This document shows positions 1 through 7,296 of a stretch of 10,475 bases of DNA, piece by piece. This DNA comes from a bacterium UBP12_UBA5184 (GTDB lineage: Bacteria > Vulcanimicrobiota > Vulcanimicrobiia > Vulcanimicrobiales > Vulcanimicrobiaceae), in NCBI GenBank assembly GCA_002413145.1, contig DHWK01000162.1, positions 25,383-35,857 on the forward strand, given 5' to 3'. The notes under the pieces were generated by a model. It was not told the origin of the DNA. It saw only the letters and a program-made list of their open reading frames with translations, and did not search any database. The position numbers and the translations under genes were made by a program. Position 1 is the stretch's first letter; each line of letters begins with the position of its first letter.

Positions 1-357
1 GGCGGGACCGTCGCGTTCCTGAGCGCGACGATTCCCGGTCTGCGGGCAGCGGTCTGCTTCTACGGCGGCGCGATCGCCGCACCGCTGGCCAGCGGTGAGC
101 CCGAAGCCCTCGCCGACGCTAAAGACGTGCGCGTCCCCTTACTCTTGTTCTTCGGCGGCAAGGACGACTACATTCCGCGGGCCGAGGTCGAACGTATCGA
201 CCGCACCTTGACCGAACTCGGCAAACCGCACGAGGTCGTGACCTACCCGAACGTCGGTCACGCCTTCTTCCGCGAAAGTTCGGCCGCGCTCAACAAAGAG
301 GAAGTCGCCGACGCCTGGGAACGCGTCCAGCACTTCCTCAAAAAAAATCTCGCCTAG
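1..357 (+). CDS. Dienelactone hydrolase family protein, C-terminal part (5' end outside window)
   Basis: An open frame runs from base 1 to the TAG at 355-357, giving the last 118 residues of an alpha/beta hydrolase. The fragment begins with GGTVAF, which in dienelactone hydrolases directly follows the nucleophile motif G-F-C-x-G-G, so the catalytic Cys would lie just off the left edge. The remaining two triad residues are visible: Asp55 of this fragment in GGKDDYIP and His87 in NVGHAFF. The family hydrolyses dienelactone in chlorocatechol breakdown, but most chromosomal members are cytosolic esterases of unknown substrate, and nothing here narrows it. The C-terminus reads FLKKNLA, coded by an 8-A run that stands out in this GC-rich DNA. 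The next gene is convergent. The family is fairly certain from order and spacing of the motifs; the substrate is unknown. Confidence 0.85.
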   Translation, partial: GGTVAFLSATIPGLRAAVCFYGGAIAAPLASGEPEALADAKDVRVPLLLFFGGKDDYIPRAEVERIDRTLTELGKPHEVVTYPNVGHAFFRESSAALNKEEVADAWERVQHFLKKNLA

Positions 358-520
358 CGGCCCAGCACAACCTTCGCCCAACCCACGCAGCAGCGACATT
401 TCCACCCCACCTTCATGGAGTGGCGTAATACGGCTGGGGACGGCGCGAAGATGCGCCGAAGAGCACGTCGAGACCGGTCCGTCGGGCTGCCGAGGCGCAC
501 CCGCGCCCGCGCCGTCAAGT
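358..520. other. Intergenic gap between convergent genes, with two small hairpins
   Basis: This 163-base gap lies between two genes that end towards each other. I see no credible coding frame. Two short perfect inverted repeats are present: CGGCGC/GCGCCG at 441-458 with a 6-base loop, and GGCGC/GCGCC at 494-507 with a 4-base loop. The second lies 13 bases beyond the prolyl oligopeptidase stop on the minus strand. Either could help end transcription, but neither is followed by a run of T on either strand, so they are not classical intrinsic terminators. Confidence 0.4.
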
Positions 521-2509
521 CTAAGCTACCCCGAGCCACTCCATGAAGAACGCCCAGCGGTCCGCAAGTTCTTCGATCTGCTTGCCGCGCGGCTTGCCCA
601 GGCCGTGCCCGGCTTGCGACTCGATGTAGACGAGGATCGGATCGTCGCCGCTCGTTGCGCTCTGCAAGCGCGACCCGAATTTGCGCGAGTGTGAAGGATC
701 GACCCGCGTATCGGATTCGGCCGTCACGATGAAGGTCGCCGGATACGGGACGCGGTCGCGCACGTTATGATACGGCGAATAGGCGCGCAAGAACGCGGCG
801 TCGGCCGGGTCATCCGGATCGCCGTACTCGTTGATCCAGAGGCGCGCGATCAGGAAGCGGTGGTAGCGCAGCATGTCGGTCAGCGGTACGGTGCAGACCG
901 CGGCCGCGAACAGTTCCGGCCGTTGCACGAGGGCGACCGCCACCAGCAGGCCGCCGTTGCTCCCCCCGAAGATGCCGATGCGGCGCGGATCGGCGATGCG
1001 ATTGTCGGCCAAGTATTCCGCGGCGCTATAAAAATCGTCGAAGACGTTTTGCTTGCGCTCGCGCATCCCGCCCCGATGCCAGGTTTCGCCGAACTCGCCC
1101 CCGCCGCGCAAGTTTGCGATCGCAAAGACGCCGCCGGCGTCGAGCCAGGGCACGAGCGCCGGCTGAAACGACGGGGTCATCGAAATGTTGAAACCGCCGT
1201 AACCGTAGAGCACCGCCGGGGCGGTGCCGTCGAGACGCGTCGACGCGCGCGCGAGCACGAACATCGGTATGCGCGTGCCGTCGTTCGATCGGCACCAATG
1301 CTGCCGCACGACGTACTCGGCCGGATCGAAGGGCGCTTCGATCGCGTCCCAAGTTTCGACCTCGATGCCGCTCGCGATGAACCGCAGCCGCGACACCGAA
1401 GGCCCTTGTAAGAAACCGACGGTTCCTAAGAAGACGTCCGGGGAATCGTCGCGCGCCGAGACGCCGACGACGGTCTCACCCAAGCGCAGTCCGCCGAGGT
1501 CACCATCCTCGCGCAGTGTCGACGCGCCACCGTCGCGCAGGTAATGAACGACGGACATCACGTCGTGAAGGTAGACCAAAACGAGGCCTTCTTGGCTCGG
1601 TGCTAGCATCTCGAGCTTCGCCTCGCGACGCTCGGGGACGAGTTCGCGCCAGCGCTCGCGCGCGGGCTGGAGCGCGTCGATCGCGATGCAGCGATAGTGG
1701 GGCGCGCTTTCGTTGGTGCGCACGATCAACGAATTGCCGCGCCAATAGGCGTCGTAGATCGCGTCGGGCGACTCGACGATCGGAACAAACCGATGGGGTT
1801 CGGCGCCGTTGCGATCGGCGAGGTAGACGTCGTTCGAGAGCCAGCCGCGAAGCGCCAAGACCACGAGAAATCGCCCGTCGGTCGAAAGCCGCGGCACGAA
1901 CAGTTCCTCGGCCGGGCGTCCCACGCCGAAAACCAGCGCGTCGTCGGTCCAATGCTCGCCCAGAACGTGCAGATAGATGCGTTGCTCGTAGTCGGCGCCG
2001 GCCGGATAGCGCGAATAGTAAAAACCGCTCTCGTCGGGCAGCCACGCGAGCGCGCAGTGGCGAGTGTACGGGATCGTCTCTCCAAAGGCTGCGGCCCGCG
2101 CGACGCCGAGCAGATACAGCGTGCTGCGCTCGTCGCCGTTTCGGGAAAGACCGTAGGCGACGACGTTACCGTTCGGACTCGGATACCACCAATCGAGTGC
2201 GGTCAATCCCGAAGGATCGAGCGCGACCGGATCGAGTAAGACGCGATCGATCCCACCCTCGCGGACGTACAGCGCCGCTTGATCTTGGCGGCCTCGCCGC
2301 GACGTGAAGAATTGACGCGCACCCCCGGCGACCGGTACGCCGAGCGACCCAATCTCGAGTAGCTCCGAAAAACGGCGCACGAGCCCGGCGCGATGCGGCA
2401 GCGCGTCGAGGATCGTGCGAGTCCGAGCGTTCTGCACGGCGGTCCAGGCGACGGTGCGCGGGTCCTTTCCGTCTTCGAGATATTCGTACTGGTCGGCGCT
2501 CGCTTCCAT
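521..2509 (-). CDS. Prolyl oligopeptidase family serine peptidase (S9A)
   Basis: This 662-residue protein has the layout of prolyl oligopeptidase: a short N-terminal stretch (YEYLEDGKDPRTVAW and QNARTR), a beta-propeller to about residue 400, and a C-terminal alpha/beta hydrolase domain. The triad is complete by motif: Ser517 in GGSNGG, Asp600 in ESDTRV and His635 in QAGHG. Other family landmarks are YGYGGFNIS (433-443, with the oxyanion Tyr437), Trp558 in the position that stacks on the substrate proline, and Arg602 after the catalytic Asp, equivalent to the carboxylate-binding Arg of pig enzyme. Such enzymes cleave short peptides after proline. There is no signal peptide, so a cytosolic location is likely. 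The ATG lies 8 bases after the stop of the upstream lytic transglycosylase, and a GGGA partly inside that stop codon can serve as ribosome site, so the two are probably co-translated. The length is slightly below the usual 690-730. Confidence 0.93.
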   Translation of the reverse strand: MEASADQYEYLEDGKDPRTVAWTAVQNARTRTILDALPHRAGLVRRFSELLEIGSLGVPVAGGARQFFTSRRGRQDQAALYVREGGIDRVLLDPVALDPSGLTALDWWYPSPNGNVVAYGLSRNGDERSTLYLLGVARAAAFGETIPYTRHCALAWLPDESGFYYSRYPAGADYEQRIYLHVLGEHWTDDALVFGVGRPAEELFVPRLSTDGRFLVVLALRGWLSNDVYLADRNGAEPHRFVPIVESPDAIYDAYWRGNSLIVRTNESAPHYRCIAIDALQPARERWRELVPERREAKLEMLAPSQEGLVLVYLHDVMSVVHYLRDGGASTLREDGDLGGLRLGETVVGVSARDDSPDVFLGTVGFLQGPSVSRLRFIASGIEVETWDAIEAPFDPAEYVVRQHWCRSNDGTRIPMFVLARASTRLDGTAPAVLYGYGGFNISMTPSFQPALVPWLDAGGVFAIANLRGGGEFGETWHRGGMRERKQNVFDDFYSAAEYLADNRIADPRRIGIFGGSNGGLLVAVALVQRPELFAAAVCTVPLTDMLRYHRFLIARLWINEYGDPDDPADAAFLRAYSPYHNVRDRVPYPATFIVTAESDTRVDPSHSRKFGSRLQSATSGDDPILVYIESQAGHGLGKPRGKQIEELADRWAFFMEWLGVA

Positions 2510-2517
2510 TTCGTTCC

Positions 2518-3195
2518 CTACGGCGGAGGCGCGACGACTCCCGTCACGTCACGAACGATGCGAGACCAGCGCACGTAAACGAGCGTGATGTAGTCGCGCG
2601 TCTCGGGATAATGCGGGACGCCCCGGTAACGCCGCACCGCAAGCGGGCCGGCGTTGTATGCGGCCAGGCTCACCGCATAGGGGTCCGCGTACCTACCGCG
2701 ATAGGCGCGCAAGTACTCGCCCAGCAGCGCCGCCGAGCCTTTCATTGCCGCGCGCCAATCGAACGGGTCGATGCCGAACAAGTCGGCGGTATCGAGGGTG
2801 AACTGCGCGATTCCAACGGCGCCGGCGCGTGAGATCGCCCACGGATCGAAAAGCGATTCTTGTAACAGCGTCGCGCAGAAAAAGCCCGGCTCGAGATCTT
2901 CGGCGAGCGCGACGTGCCGTGCGTACGTCGCGAGCACGAGCGCATCAAAAGGATCGAGGCGCGGGTTGGCCCGCAGGATCGAACGCGTCACCGCCAGCAC
3001 GGGCTTCGCCGGCGTACGAATGTCGTACAACAAGCGGAGGCCGCGCAAGCTTTCGACGCTTCCTGGGAAGCGCTCGAGCCGCCACGAGCCCAGCGCGCTT
3101 TGGAGCACCTCGACGTTCACCGGGGGCGTGACCGGCACAGCGCTTTGTGGGTATGATGAGTGTGGCGGTCCGAAGAGCGCGCACGAGCCCAACAT
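2518..3195 (-). CDS. Lytic transglycosylase, SLT/GH23 domain, probable lipoprotein
   Basis: The 225-residue product has a C-terminal SLT domain from about residue 85. The catalytic Glu113 sits in LLQES, followed by GAVGIAQF (125-132), AAYNAG (178-183) and PETRDYITLVY, the standard order for Slt/MltE-type enzymes. These cut the MurNAc-GlcNAc bond of peptidoglycan in the periplasm with anhydro-sugar formation. Export is required, yet the only ordinary start codon in the open frame, ATG at 3193-3195, gives MLGSC, a lipobox with almost nothing before it. Reading upstream in frame, 39 open codons (3196-3312) include HAACWLSALMLGSC preceded by RRR, which looks like a real lipoprotein signal. They contain no ATG, GTG or TTG, only CTG and ATT. 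The true start may therefore be non-standard or upstream of the call. Residues 30-85 have no domain I recognise. It is followed by prolyl oligopeptidase 8 bases on. Confidence 0.85.
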   Translation of the reverse strand: MLGSCALFGPPHSSYPQSAVPVTPPVNVEVLQSALGSWRLERFPGSVESLRGLRLLYDIRTPAKPVLAVTRSILRANPRLDPFDALVLATYARHVALAEDLEPGFFCATLLQESLFDPWAISRAGAVGIAQFTLDTADLFGIDPFDWRAAMKGSAALLGEYLRAYRGRYADPYAVSLAAYNAGPLAVRRYRGVPHYPETRDYITLVYVRWSRIVRDVTGVVAPPP

Positions 3196-3309
3196 GAGGG
3201 CGGACAGCCAGCATGCGGCGTGCAGGGGAGAGCCGAGGGTCGGCCCAAGACGGCGGCGGAGCGCGATGCAGCAAATTCGGAAGGCGATGGCGATCAGAGG
3301 CGAACGGAT
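3196..3309. other. Divergent gap between the transglycosylase and hydroxylase genes
   Basis: These 114 bases separate two divergent genes and should hold promoters for both. I could not pick out a convincing -35/-10 pair on either strand. An AGAGG at 3296-3300, 9 bases before the ATG at 3310, can serve as ribosome site for the plus-strand gene. On the minus strand the region stays open in the transglycosylase frame and encodes a signal-like stretch next to the called start, so part of it may be coding. Confidence 0.4.
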
Positions 3310-3870
3310 ATGCTAATGTTTTTCGTGGCGCTCTTCATCGTCTTGGTCGTCGGCGATGCGGCCTCGACGTTCCTGTACCACGTCCCCCAGCACATCTGGG
3401 GAAAGCTTCATCTCCGCACCCACCACGATCGCAGCCGCTCGTACTGGGATCACGCCGTCATCTCGAAGGATCCCGAAATTCTCCTCGACGGCGTGCTGGG
3501 AGCGCTGCCGTATCTGGTCATCGCCGGGCTGCTGGCACCCCTCTCCGGCTGGTCGGCGGCGGGCGCCGTGCTGGGCCTTCTGCTCGGCCAGCTCCACGTC
3601 TGGTGGCGGCACACGACGGACCTGGGCTGGCGCAGTCCCGCCTGGGTCGTCAGCCTCGCCCGCCTGGCCTGCGTCGTCCTGCCCGAGGACCACGACGGTC
3701 ATCACCGAAACCCCGACATCGAGTTCGGCGACGTCTTCCGTTTTTACGATGCGCCAGCTCGGGCGTTTCTGAACTACGCCCGTTCTTGGCAACGCCGCCG
3801 TCGGACTGCGATGCGGCGCCTGCAGCGAATCAAAGCGTTGCGCGTCATGCGTAACGCTCAGCGAGCGTAG
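3310..3870 (+). CDS. Small membrane protein of the fatty acid hydroxylase / sterol desaturase type
   Basis: The 186-residue product carries four histidine clusters in the order of the di-iron fatty acid hydroxylase superfamily: H24-x3-H28, H34-x3-H38-H39, H96-x4-H101 and H128-x2-H131-H132. The end of the last cluster, NPDIEFGDVFRFYD, matches the family's usual NyGdvl..wD ending. Hydrophobic segments lie near 1-22, 58-78, 80-98 and 110-124, with the histidines near the membrane edge. A very basic tail follows (QRRRRTAMRR). Such enzymes insert hydroxyl groups into lipid chains, sterols or carotenoids using O2; the substrate here cannot be read. I chose the ATG at 3310 because it starts directly with a membrane segment and has AGAGG upstream. 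The frame is open back to 3160, but that extension is charged, low-complexity and overlaps the divergent gene. A glycolipid-type glycosyltransferase starts 22 bases later, suggesting a joint role in membrane lipid modification. At under 190 residues it is compact for the family. Confidence 0.75.
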   Translation: MLMFFVALFIVLVVGDAASTFLYHVPQHIWGKLHLRTHHDRSRSYWDHAVISKDPEILLDGVLGALPYLVIAGLLAPLSGWSAAGAVLGLLLGQLHVWWRHTTDLGWRSPAWVVSLARLACVVLPEDHDGHHRNPDIEFGDVFRFYDAPARAFLNYARSWQRRRRTAMRRLQRIKALRVMRNAQRA

Positions 3871-3884
3871 CAGCCCAGCCATTC

Positions 3885-3888
3885 GAGG
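3885..3888 (+). promoter_or_regulatory. Ribosome binding site GAGG for the glycosyltransferase
   Basis: GAGG ends 4 bases before the ATG at 3893, in the 22-base gap after the hydroxylase stop. It supports this start and a shared transcript of the two genes. Confidence 0.55.
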
Positions 3889-3892
3889 TTCG

Positions 3893-5092
3893 ATGACCAA
3901 ACGTATCCTGCTGTTGATTTCCGATACCGGCGGCGGTCACCGAAGCGCGGCCGGCGCGATCACCGCCGCGCTCGACGAGCTCGACTGCGACCCGAGGGGC
4001 AAACCCCTCCAGCTGGAGCATCGCGTCGACGACGTCGCCGCCTACTGCCGCTTCCCGCTCACGCACCTCGGCCCGCTGTATAGCGCCGCCCTGCGCTTCG
4101 CGCCTCCCGTGTACGGAGCGCTCTATCACGCGACCAACGGCCGGCGCCGTTTTCGGGGCGTCGTTCGTTTCTGCGAACTGCTCTACCGCGAACGGATGAA
4201 GAGCCTTTTTCTCGAGTACCGCCCCGACGTGATCGTCTCAGTCCATCCGCTGCTCAATCACGCCGCGCTGCGCGCACGCGCCGATGCCGGACTCGTCGAC
4301 GTGCCGATCATCACCGTCGTCACGGACCTTGGGAAGGTGCACGAAAGTTGGCTCGCACCCGCCGTCGACGCGATCGTCGTCCCGGCCAGCGAAGTCTATC
4401 AACGCGCGGTCGAGCGCGGAATGCCGATCGATCGAATTTACCAACTCGGCCATCCGGTGCACCCGAAGTTCGAAGACGTCTCAGAAACGAAGGCCGAATT
4501 GCGCAAGCAGTTGGGCCTTCCGGCCGAAAAGACGATCGCGCTCCTTATGGCGGGCGGCGAAGGTGGAGGAAAGTTGTTGCCCACCACCCTGGCCCTGGCG
4601 AAGTCGAACTTACCACTGCACTTGGTGGTCGTCACCGGACGGAACGCACCGCTCCGTCAGATGTTCACCGAATTGGCGCCGTCGCTGCCCACGCCGATGA
4701 CGATTTTGGGTTATTGCAACAACGTGCCCGAGCTGATGAGGGCGGCCGATTTACTCGTCACCAAAGCCGGTCCGGGAGCGATCGCCGAGGCCAGCGTCGC
4801 GGAGATCCCGGTGGTCGTCTACGATTTCATCCCCGGACAGGAACGCGGCAACCTCGAGTACGTGCGCACCAACGGTATCGGAGTCGTCGCCTTGACCACC
4901 GCCGACGTCGTGCGCTCCGTGCGCCGCATCGTCTCGAGTCAGGAACGTCTTCAATCGATGCGAGCGCATCAAAAGACCGTCGCACCCCACGGTAGCGCGC
5001 GCCGCATCGCCGAGTTGATCGCGCGTTACGCGACCGGCGAACTCAAGGGCAAGAAGCCCCTGCCTCCGACGCCGCTCGCCGCCGCGCTCTAA
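3893..5092 (+). CDS. MGDG synthase-type glycosyltransferase (GT28 family)
   Basis: This 399-residue protein has both halves of a monogalactosyldiacylglycerol synthase-like GT-B enzyme. The N-terminal half opens with DTGGGHRSAA (11-20), the hallmark of this family, followed by HPLLNHAAL (118-126) and VVTDLGKVHESW (142-153). HPVHPKF (187-193) joins the halves. The C-terminal half has the glycine loop GGEGGG (221-226), VVTGRN (246-251), and the nucleotide-sugar site GYCNNVPELMRAADLLVTK with AGPGAIAEA, then IPGQERGN (313-320). The family moves galactose or glucose from a UDP-sugar to diacylglycerol at the cytoplasmic face of the membrane; donor and acceptor are not readable here, and MurG-like acceptors are less likely given the N-terminal motif. 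There is no signal peptide, as expected for a membrane-associated enzyme. It follows the hydroxylase gene on the same strand. Its stop lies 8 bases from the stop of the convergent ROK gene. Confidence 0.9.
   Translation: MTKRILLLISDTGGGHRSAAGAITAALDELDCDPRGKPLQLEHRVDDVAAYCRFPLTHLGPLYSAALRFAPPVYGALYHATNGRRRFRGVVRFCELLYRERMKSLFLEYRPDVIVSVHPLLNHAALRARADAGLVDVPIITVVTDLGKVHESWLAPAVDAIVVPASEVYQRAVERGMPIDRIYQLGHPVHPKFEDVSETKAELRKQLGLPAEKTIALLMAGGEGGGKLLPTTLALAKSNLPLHLVVVTGRNAPLRQMFTELAPSLPTPMTILGYCNNVPELMRAADLLVTKAGPGAIAEASVAEIPVVVYDFIPGQERGNLEYVRTNGIGVVALTTADVVRSVRRIVSSQERLQSMRAHQKTVAPHGSARRIAELIARYATGELKGKKPLPPTPLAAAL
3994..4009 (+). repeat. Perfect 6-bp inverted repeat inside the glycosyltransferase gene
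   Basis: GAGGGG and CCCCTC are separated by CAAA, about 100 bases into the reading frame, encoding part of the stretch DPRGKPL. The transcript could form a tight GC hairpin here. It may be chance in GC-rich DNA, or a local brake on elongation. Confidence 0.35.
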
Positions 5093-5100
5093 AAGCCCGC

Positions 5101-6051
5101 TCACCGGTTCTCGGTCGCGCTCAACCCGCCGCGATGCGCCATCACGGCGGCGCCGATCGCGCCGGCATCGTTACCGAGTTCGGCGATGACGATGCGGGTC
5201 TGGCCGCGCGGTACCATCGTCGTGAGCTCGTCGACCTTCGGCCGAACGAAGCGTAGCATGAAGTCGCCGGCGCTCGAGACGCCGCCGCCGAGCGCGATCA
5301 CTTCGGGATTGAGGAACGCGATGATGTTGGCGAGCCCTCGCGCGAGGTCGTCGACGTATCGGTTCCAAGCGGCGAGCGCGTGCTGGTCGCCGCTCTCCGC
5401 GGCGCGACGAATCGCCTTCGATCCGAGTTTTCCGGGCTTCTCGGCCAGCAGTTGGCTGCGCGGAAACGACGGCGCGACCGCGAGCGCGTGACGCAGCAGG
5501 CCCGTCCCCGACGCCTGCGCTTCGAAGCAGCCGATCTTTCCGCAGTTGCAATAGAAACCATCGGTCGCGCGGACCTGATGGTGCCCGATCTCGCCGGCGC
5601 CGGCCGCGTTGCCGATCAATAACGTTCCCTCGGCGACGATCCCGCCGCCGATCCCCGTCCCCAGGGTCAGCAGCACGAAGTTCGCCGTTCCGCGCCCGCC
5701 GCCGTAGGTGTGTTCGCCGAGCGTCGCACAACGCGCATCGTTGGCGACGAAAACGGGCCTCTCGAGATGATCGCGCAACTTCGCGCCGAACGGCGCGTCG
5801 TGCCAGCCCAGGTTCGGCGAATAGCGAACCAGGCCGGTGGCGAGATCGACGTTGCCGGGCGAACCGACGCCGATCGGCAAGTTCTCCTTCTCCGCATCGG
5901 CGACGGCGCGAATCGTCGCGATGACGGTCTTGGTGACCACCTCGAACGTACGGTCGTCGATATCGTTCTCAGCACGACTCTTGATGACGCCGTCCTCGAC
6001 GACCGCGGCCAACACGTGCGAGCCGCCCAAGTCAACGCCTATTGCACGCAT
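5101..6051 (-). CDS. ROK family sugar kinase (glucokinase-like)
   Basis: This 316-residue protein has the full ROK layout. GVDLGGSH (5-12) is the first phosphate-binding motif, N104-D105 contains the catalytic base, and LGTGIGGGIV (130-139) is the second phosphate motif. EIGHHQV (154-160) is the sugar-binding signature, and the zinc site is made by His157, Cys168, Cys170 and Cys175 in CNCGKIGCFE, with Glu177 after it. ROK members phosphorylate glucose, N-acetylglucosamine or N-acetylmannosamine with ATP in the cytosol. There is no N-terminal helix-turn-helix, so this is a kinase and not a Mlc/NagC-type repressor. The exact sugar cannot be told from sequence. The ATG has only an AGGG very close by (2 bases), a poor site. 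It is divergent from the M20 amidohydrolase across 65 bases that hold a palindrome, and convergent with the glycosyltransferase. Confidence 0.92.
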   Translation of the reverse strand: MRAIGVDLGGSHVLAAVVEDGVIKSRAENDIDDRTFEVVTKTVIATIRAVADAEKENLPIGVGSPGNVDLATGLVRYSPNLGWHDAPFGAKLRDHLERPVFVANDARCATLGEHTYGGGRGTANFVLLTLGTGIGGGIVAEGTLLIGNAAGAGEIGHHQVRATDGFYCNCGKIGCFEAQASGTGLLRHALAVAPSFPRSQLLAEKPGKLGSKAIRRAAESGDQHALAAWNRYVDDLARGLANIIAFLNPEVIALGGGVSSAGDFMLRFVRPKVDELTTMVPRGQTRIVIAELGNDAGAIGAAVMAHRGGLSATENR

Positions 6052-6060
6052 GACCCTGCT

Positions 6061-6073
6061 TCGGGTTACCCGA
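6061..6073. promoter_or_regulatory. 13-base palindrome between divergent genes, possible operator
   Basis: TCGGGT and ACCCGA flank a single central T, a perfect inverted repeat with 6-base arms. It lies in the 65-base gap between the ROK kinase (-) and the M20 amidohydrolase (+), 9 bases upstream of the kinase ATG. The position would suit a repressor acting on the kinase transcript or on both promoters. No regulator gene is in the window, so the role is inferred from symmetry and position only. Confidence 0.4.
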
Positions 6074-6104
6074 GCGCCCGGAAAGTCCCCTCAGCGCATG
6101 AGGC

Positions 6105-6112
6105 GAAGGGAG
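6105..6112 (+). promoter_or_regulatory. Ribosome binding site GAAGGGAG for the M20 amidohydrolase
   Basis: A purine-rich GAAGGGAG ends 4 bases before the ATG at 6117. It fixes the start of the amidohydrolase and shows that this organism uses Shine-Dalgarno signals. Confidence 0.65.
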
Positions 6113-6116
6113 CGGT

Positions 6117-7295
6117 ATGCCGACCGTCTTGGAAGTTCCGCGGCGTCTCGTCGACGAGGTGATCGCGATCCGCCGCGATTTGCACGCCCATCCCGAGCTC
6201 GCCTTTGAAGAAGTGCGGACCGCGGGCATCGTCGCCGAGCGTCTACGGAGCCTCGGCTACGAGGTGCATGAAAAGATTGCGCTGACGGGCGTTCTCGGCG
6301 TACTGCGCGGCTCGCGGCCTGGGAAGACGGTGATGTTGCGCGCCGACATGGACGCGCTGCCGCTGCCCGAGGAAGTCGAATCCGCCTACAGCTCGACCAA
6401 CGCTGGAAAGATGCACGCCTGCGGCCACGATGGGCACGTCGCGATGCTGCTCGGCGCCGCCGAATTGATCGCGGCCAACCGGCGGGAGCTGGCGGGGACC
6501 GTCGTCCTGTGTTTTCAGCCCGCCGAGGAAGGGAAGGGCGGCGCGCGCGCGATGGTCGCCGAGGGGATGCTCGAGCGATTCGGCATCGAGCGCGCCTTCG
6601 GACTGCATCTCTACTCGCAACTCGCCACGGGGACCCTGGGCTTTCGCGCGGGTCCGTTTTACGCGTCGAGCGACTCGATCGAAATCACCATCCACGGACA
6701 CGGCGGTCACGGCGCGGCACCGCACCTTTCGATCGATCCGATCCTGGTCGCCTCCGAGTTCGTTTCGTCGCTGCAAAAAGTCGTAAGCCGGCAGATCGAT
6801 CCGCTCGAACCCGCCGTCGTAACGATCGGTTCGATCCACGGCGGAACGATCCATAACGTCATCCCGAGCACCGTCAAAATGTTAGGAACCGTGCGCGCCT
6901 TCAATCCCGAGGTCCGCGAAAAGATGGCCGAGCGGATCGAGAACGTCCTGCGCGGCGTCTGCGCCGGCTCGCAGGCGCGCTACGACTTCGAGTATCTCTG
7001 GCGCTACCCGGTGACCAGCAACGACGCCGAACAAACCGCCTACGCCCGGGCGCTCGCAGAGCGCGAGTTCGGCGCCGAGCGCGTCATCGAATCCGACAAG
7101 CACATGGGCGCCGAAGACTTTTCGTTCTTCGCCGAACGCGTCCCGGCGTGTTACTTCGTGCTCGGCTCGCGCGGCGGCGATCGTACCGGCTTCCCGCACC
7201 ATCATGGCAAGTTCGACGTCGACGAAGCAGCGCTCGAAACGGGCGTGCGAATGATGGCGGCGCTCGCCTTTGACGCTCCTTCGAACGCTCCGTAG
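6117..7295 (+). CDS. M20 family metallo-amidohydrolase (hippurate / IAA-amino acid hydrolase type)
   Basis: The 392-residue product matches M20D amidohydrolases over its whole length. RRDLHAHPELAFEE (19-32) is the family opening. Two-metal ligands are present: Cys102 and His104 in ACGHDGH, Glu137-Glu138 in QPAEEGKGGA, His164 in GLHLYS, and a His near 362 in PHHHGKFD. The dimerisation (lid) domain is marked by GHGGHGAAPH (194-203) and IPSTVKMLGTVRAF. GAEDFSFF (331-338) is also typical. Members remove an N-acyl or aryl-acyl group from amino acids (hippurate, indole-acetyl-amino acids, N-acetyl-amino acids, N-acetyl-diaminopimelate). Context does not identify the substrate. It has no signal peptide, so it is probably cytosolic. 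The start is fixed by a strong ribosome site. Its stop is followed by an inverted repeat shared with the convergent LolA-like gene. Confidence 0.93.
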   Translation: MPTVLEVPRRLVDEVIAIRRDLHAHPELAFEEVRTAGIVAERLRSLGYEVHEKIALTGVLGVLRGSRPGKTVMLRADMDALPLPEEVESAYSSTNAGKMHACGHDGHVAMLLGAAELIAANRRELAGTVVLCFQPAEEGKGGARAMVAEGMLERFGIERAFGLHLYSQLATGTLGFRAGPFYASSDSIEITIHGHGGHGAAPHLSIDPILVASEFVSSLQKVVSRQIDPLEPAVVTIGSIHGGTIHNVIPSTVKMLGTVRAFNPEVREKMAERIENVLRGVCAGSQARYDFEYLWRYPVTSNDAEQTAYARALAEREFGAERVIESDKHMGAEDFSFFAERVPACYFVLGSRGGDRTGFPHHHGKFDVDEAALETGVRMMAALAFDAPSNAP

Positions 7296-7296
7296 G

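Noticed and set aside
340..347. A run of eight A near the end of the first gene, as a slippage or frameshift site
   Set aside because: It encodes Lys-Lys-Asn at a normal C-terminus. Slippage would only add a short motif-free tail, so there is no sign of programmed use.
767..1411. A 214-codon plus-strand open frame, also antisense to the prolyl oligopeptidase gene
   Set aside because: It has shadow-type composition and no motif, and overlaps the best-supported catalytic region on the other strand.
1516..2307. A 263-codon plus-strand open frame opposite the prolyl oligopeptidase gene
   Set aside because: It is Arg/Ala/Ser-rich without domains and is the antisense shadow of a gene with a complete catalytic triad, as often seen in GC-rich DNA.
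3160..3309. A longer start for the hydroxylase, adding 50 residues
   Set aside because: The added residues are charged and motif-free, overlap the divergent gene's N-terminus and would hide the natural N-terminal membrane segment; a ribosome site fits the ATG at 3310.
5101..6051. ROK-family transcription repressor
   Set aside because: The protein starts directly with the ATP-binding motif and has no N-terminal DNA-binding domain.
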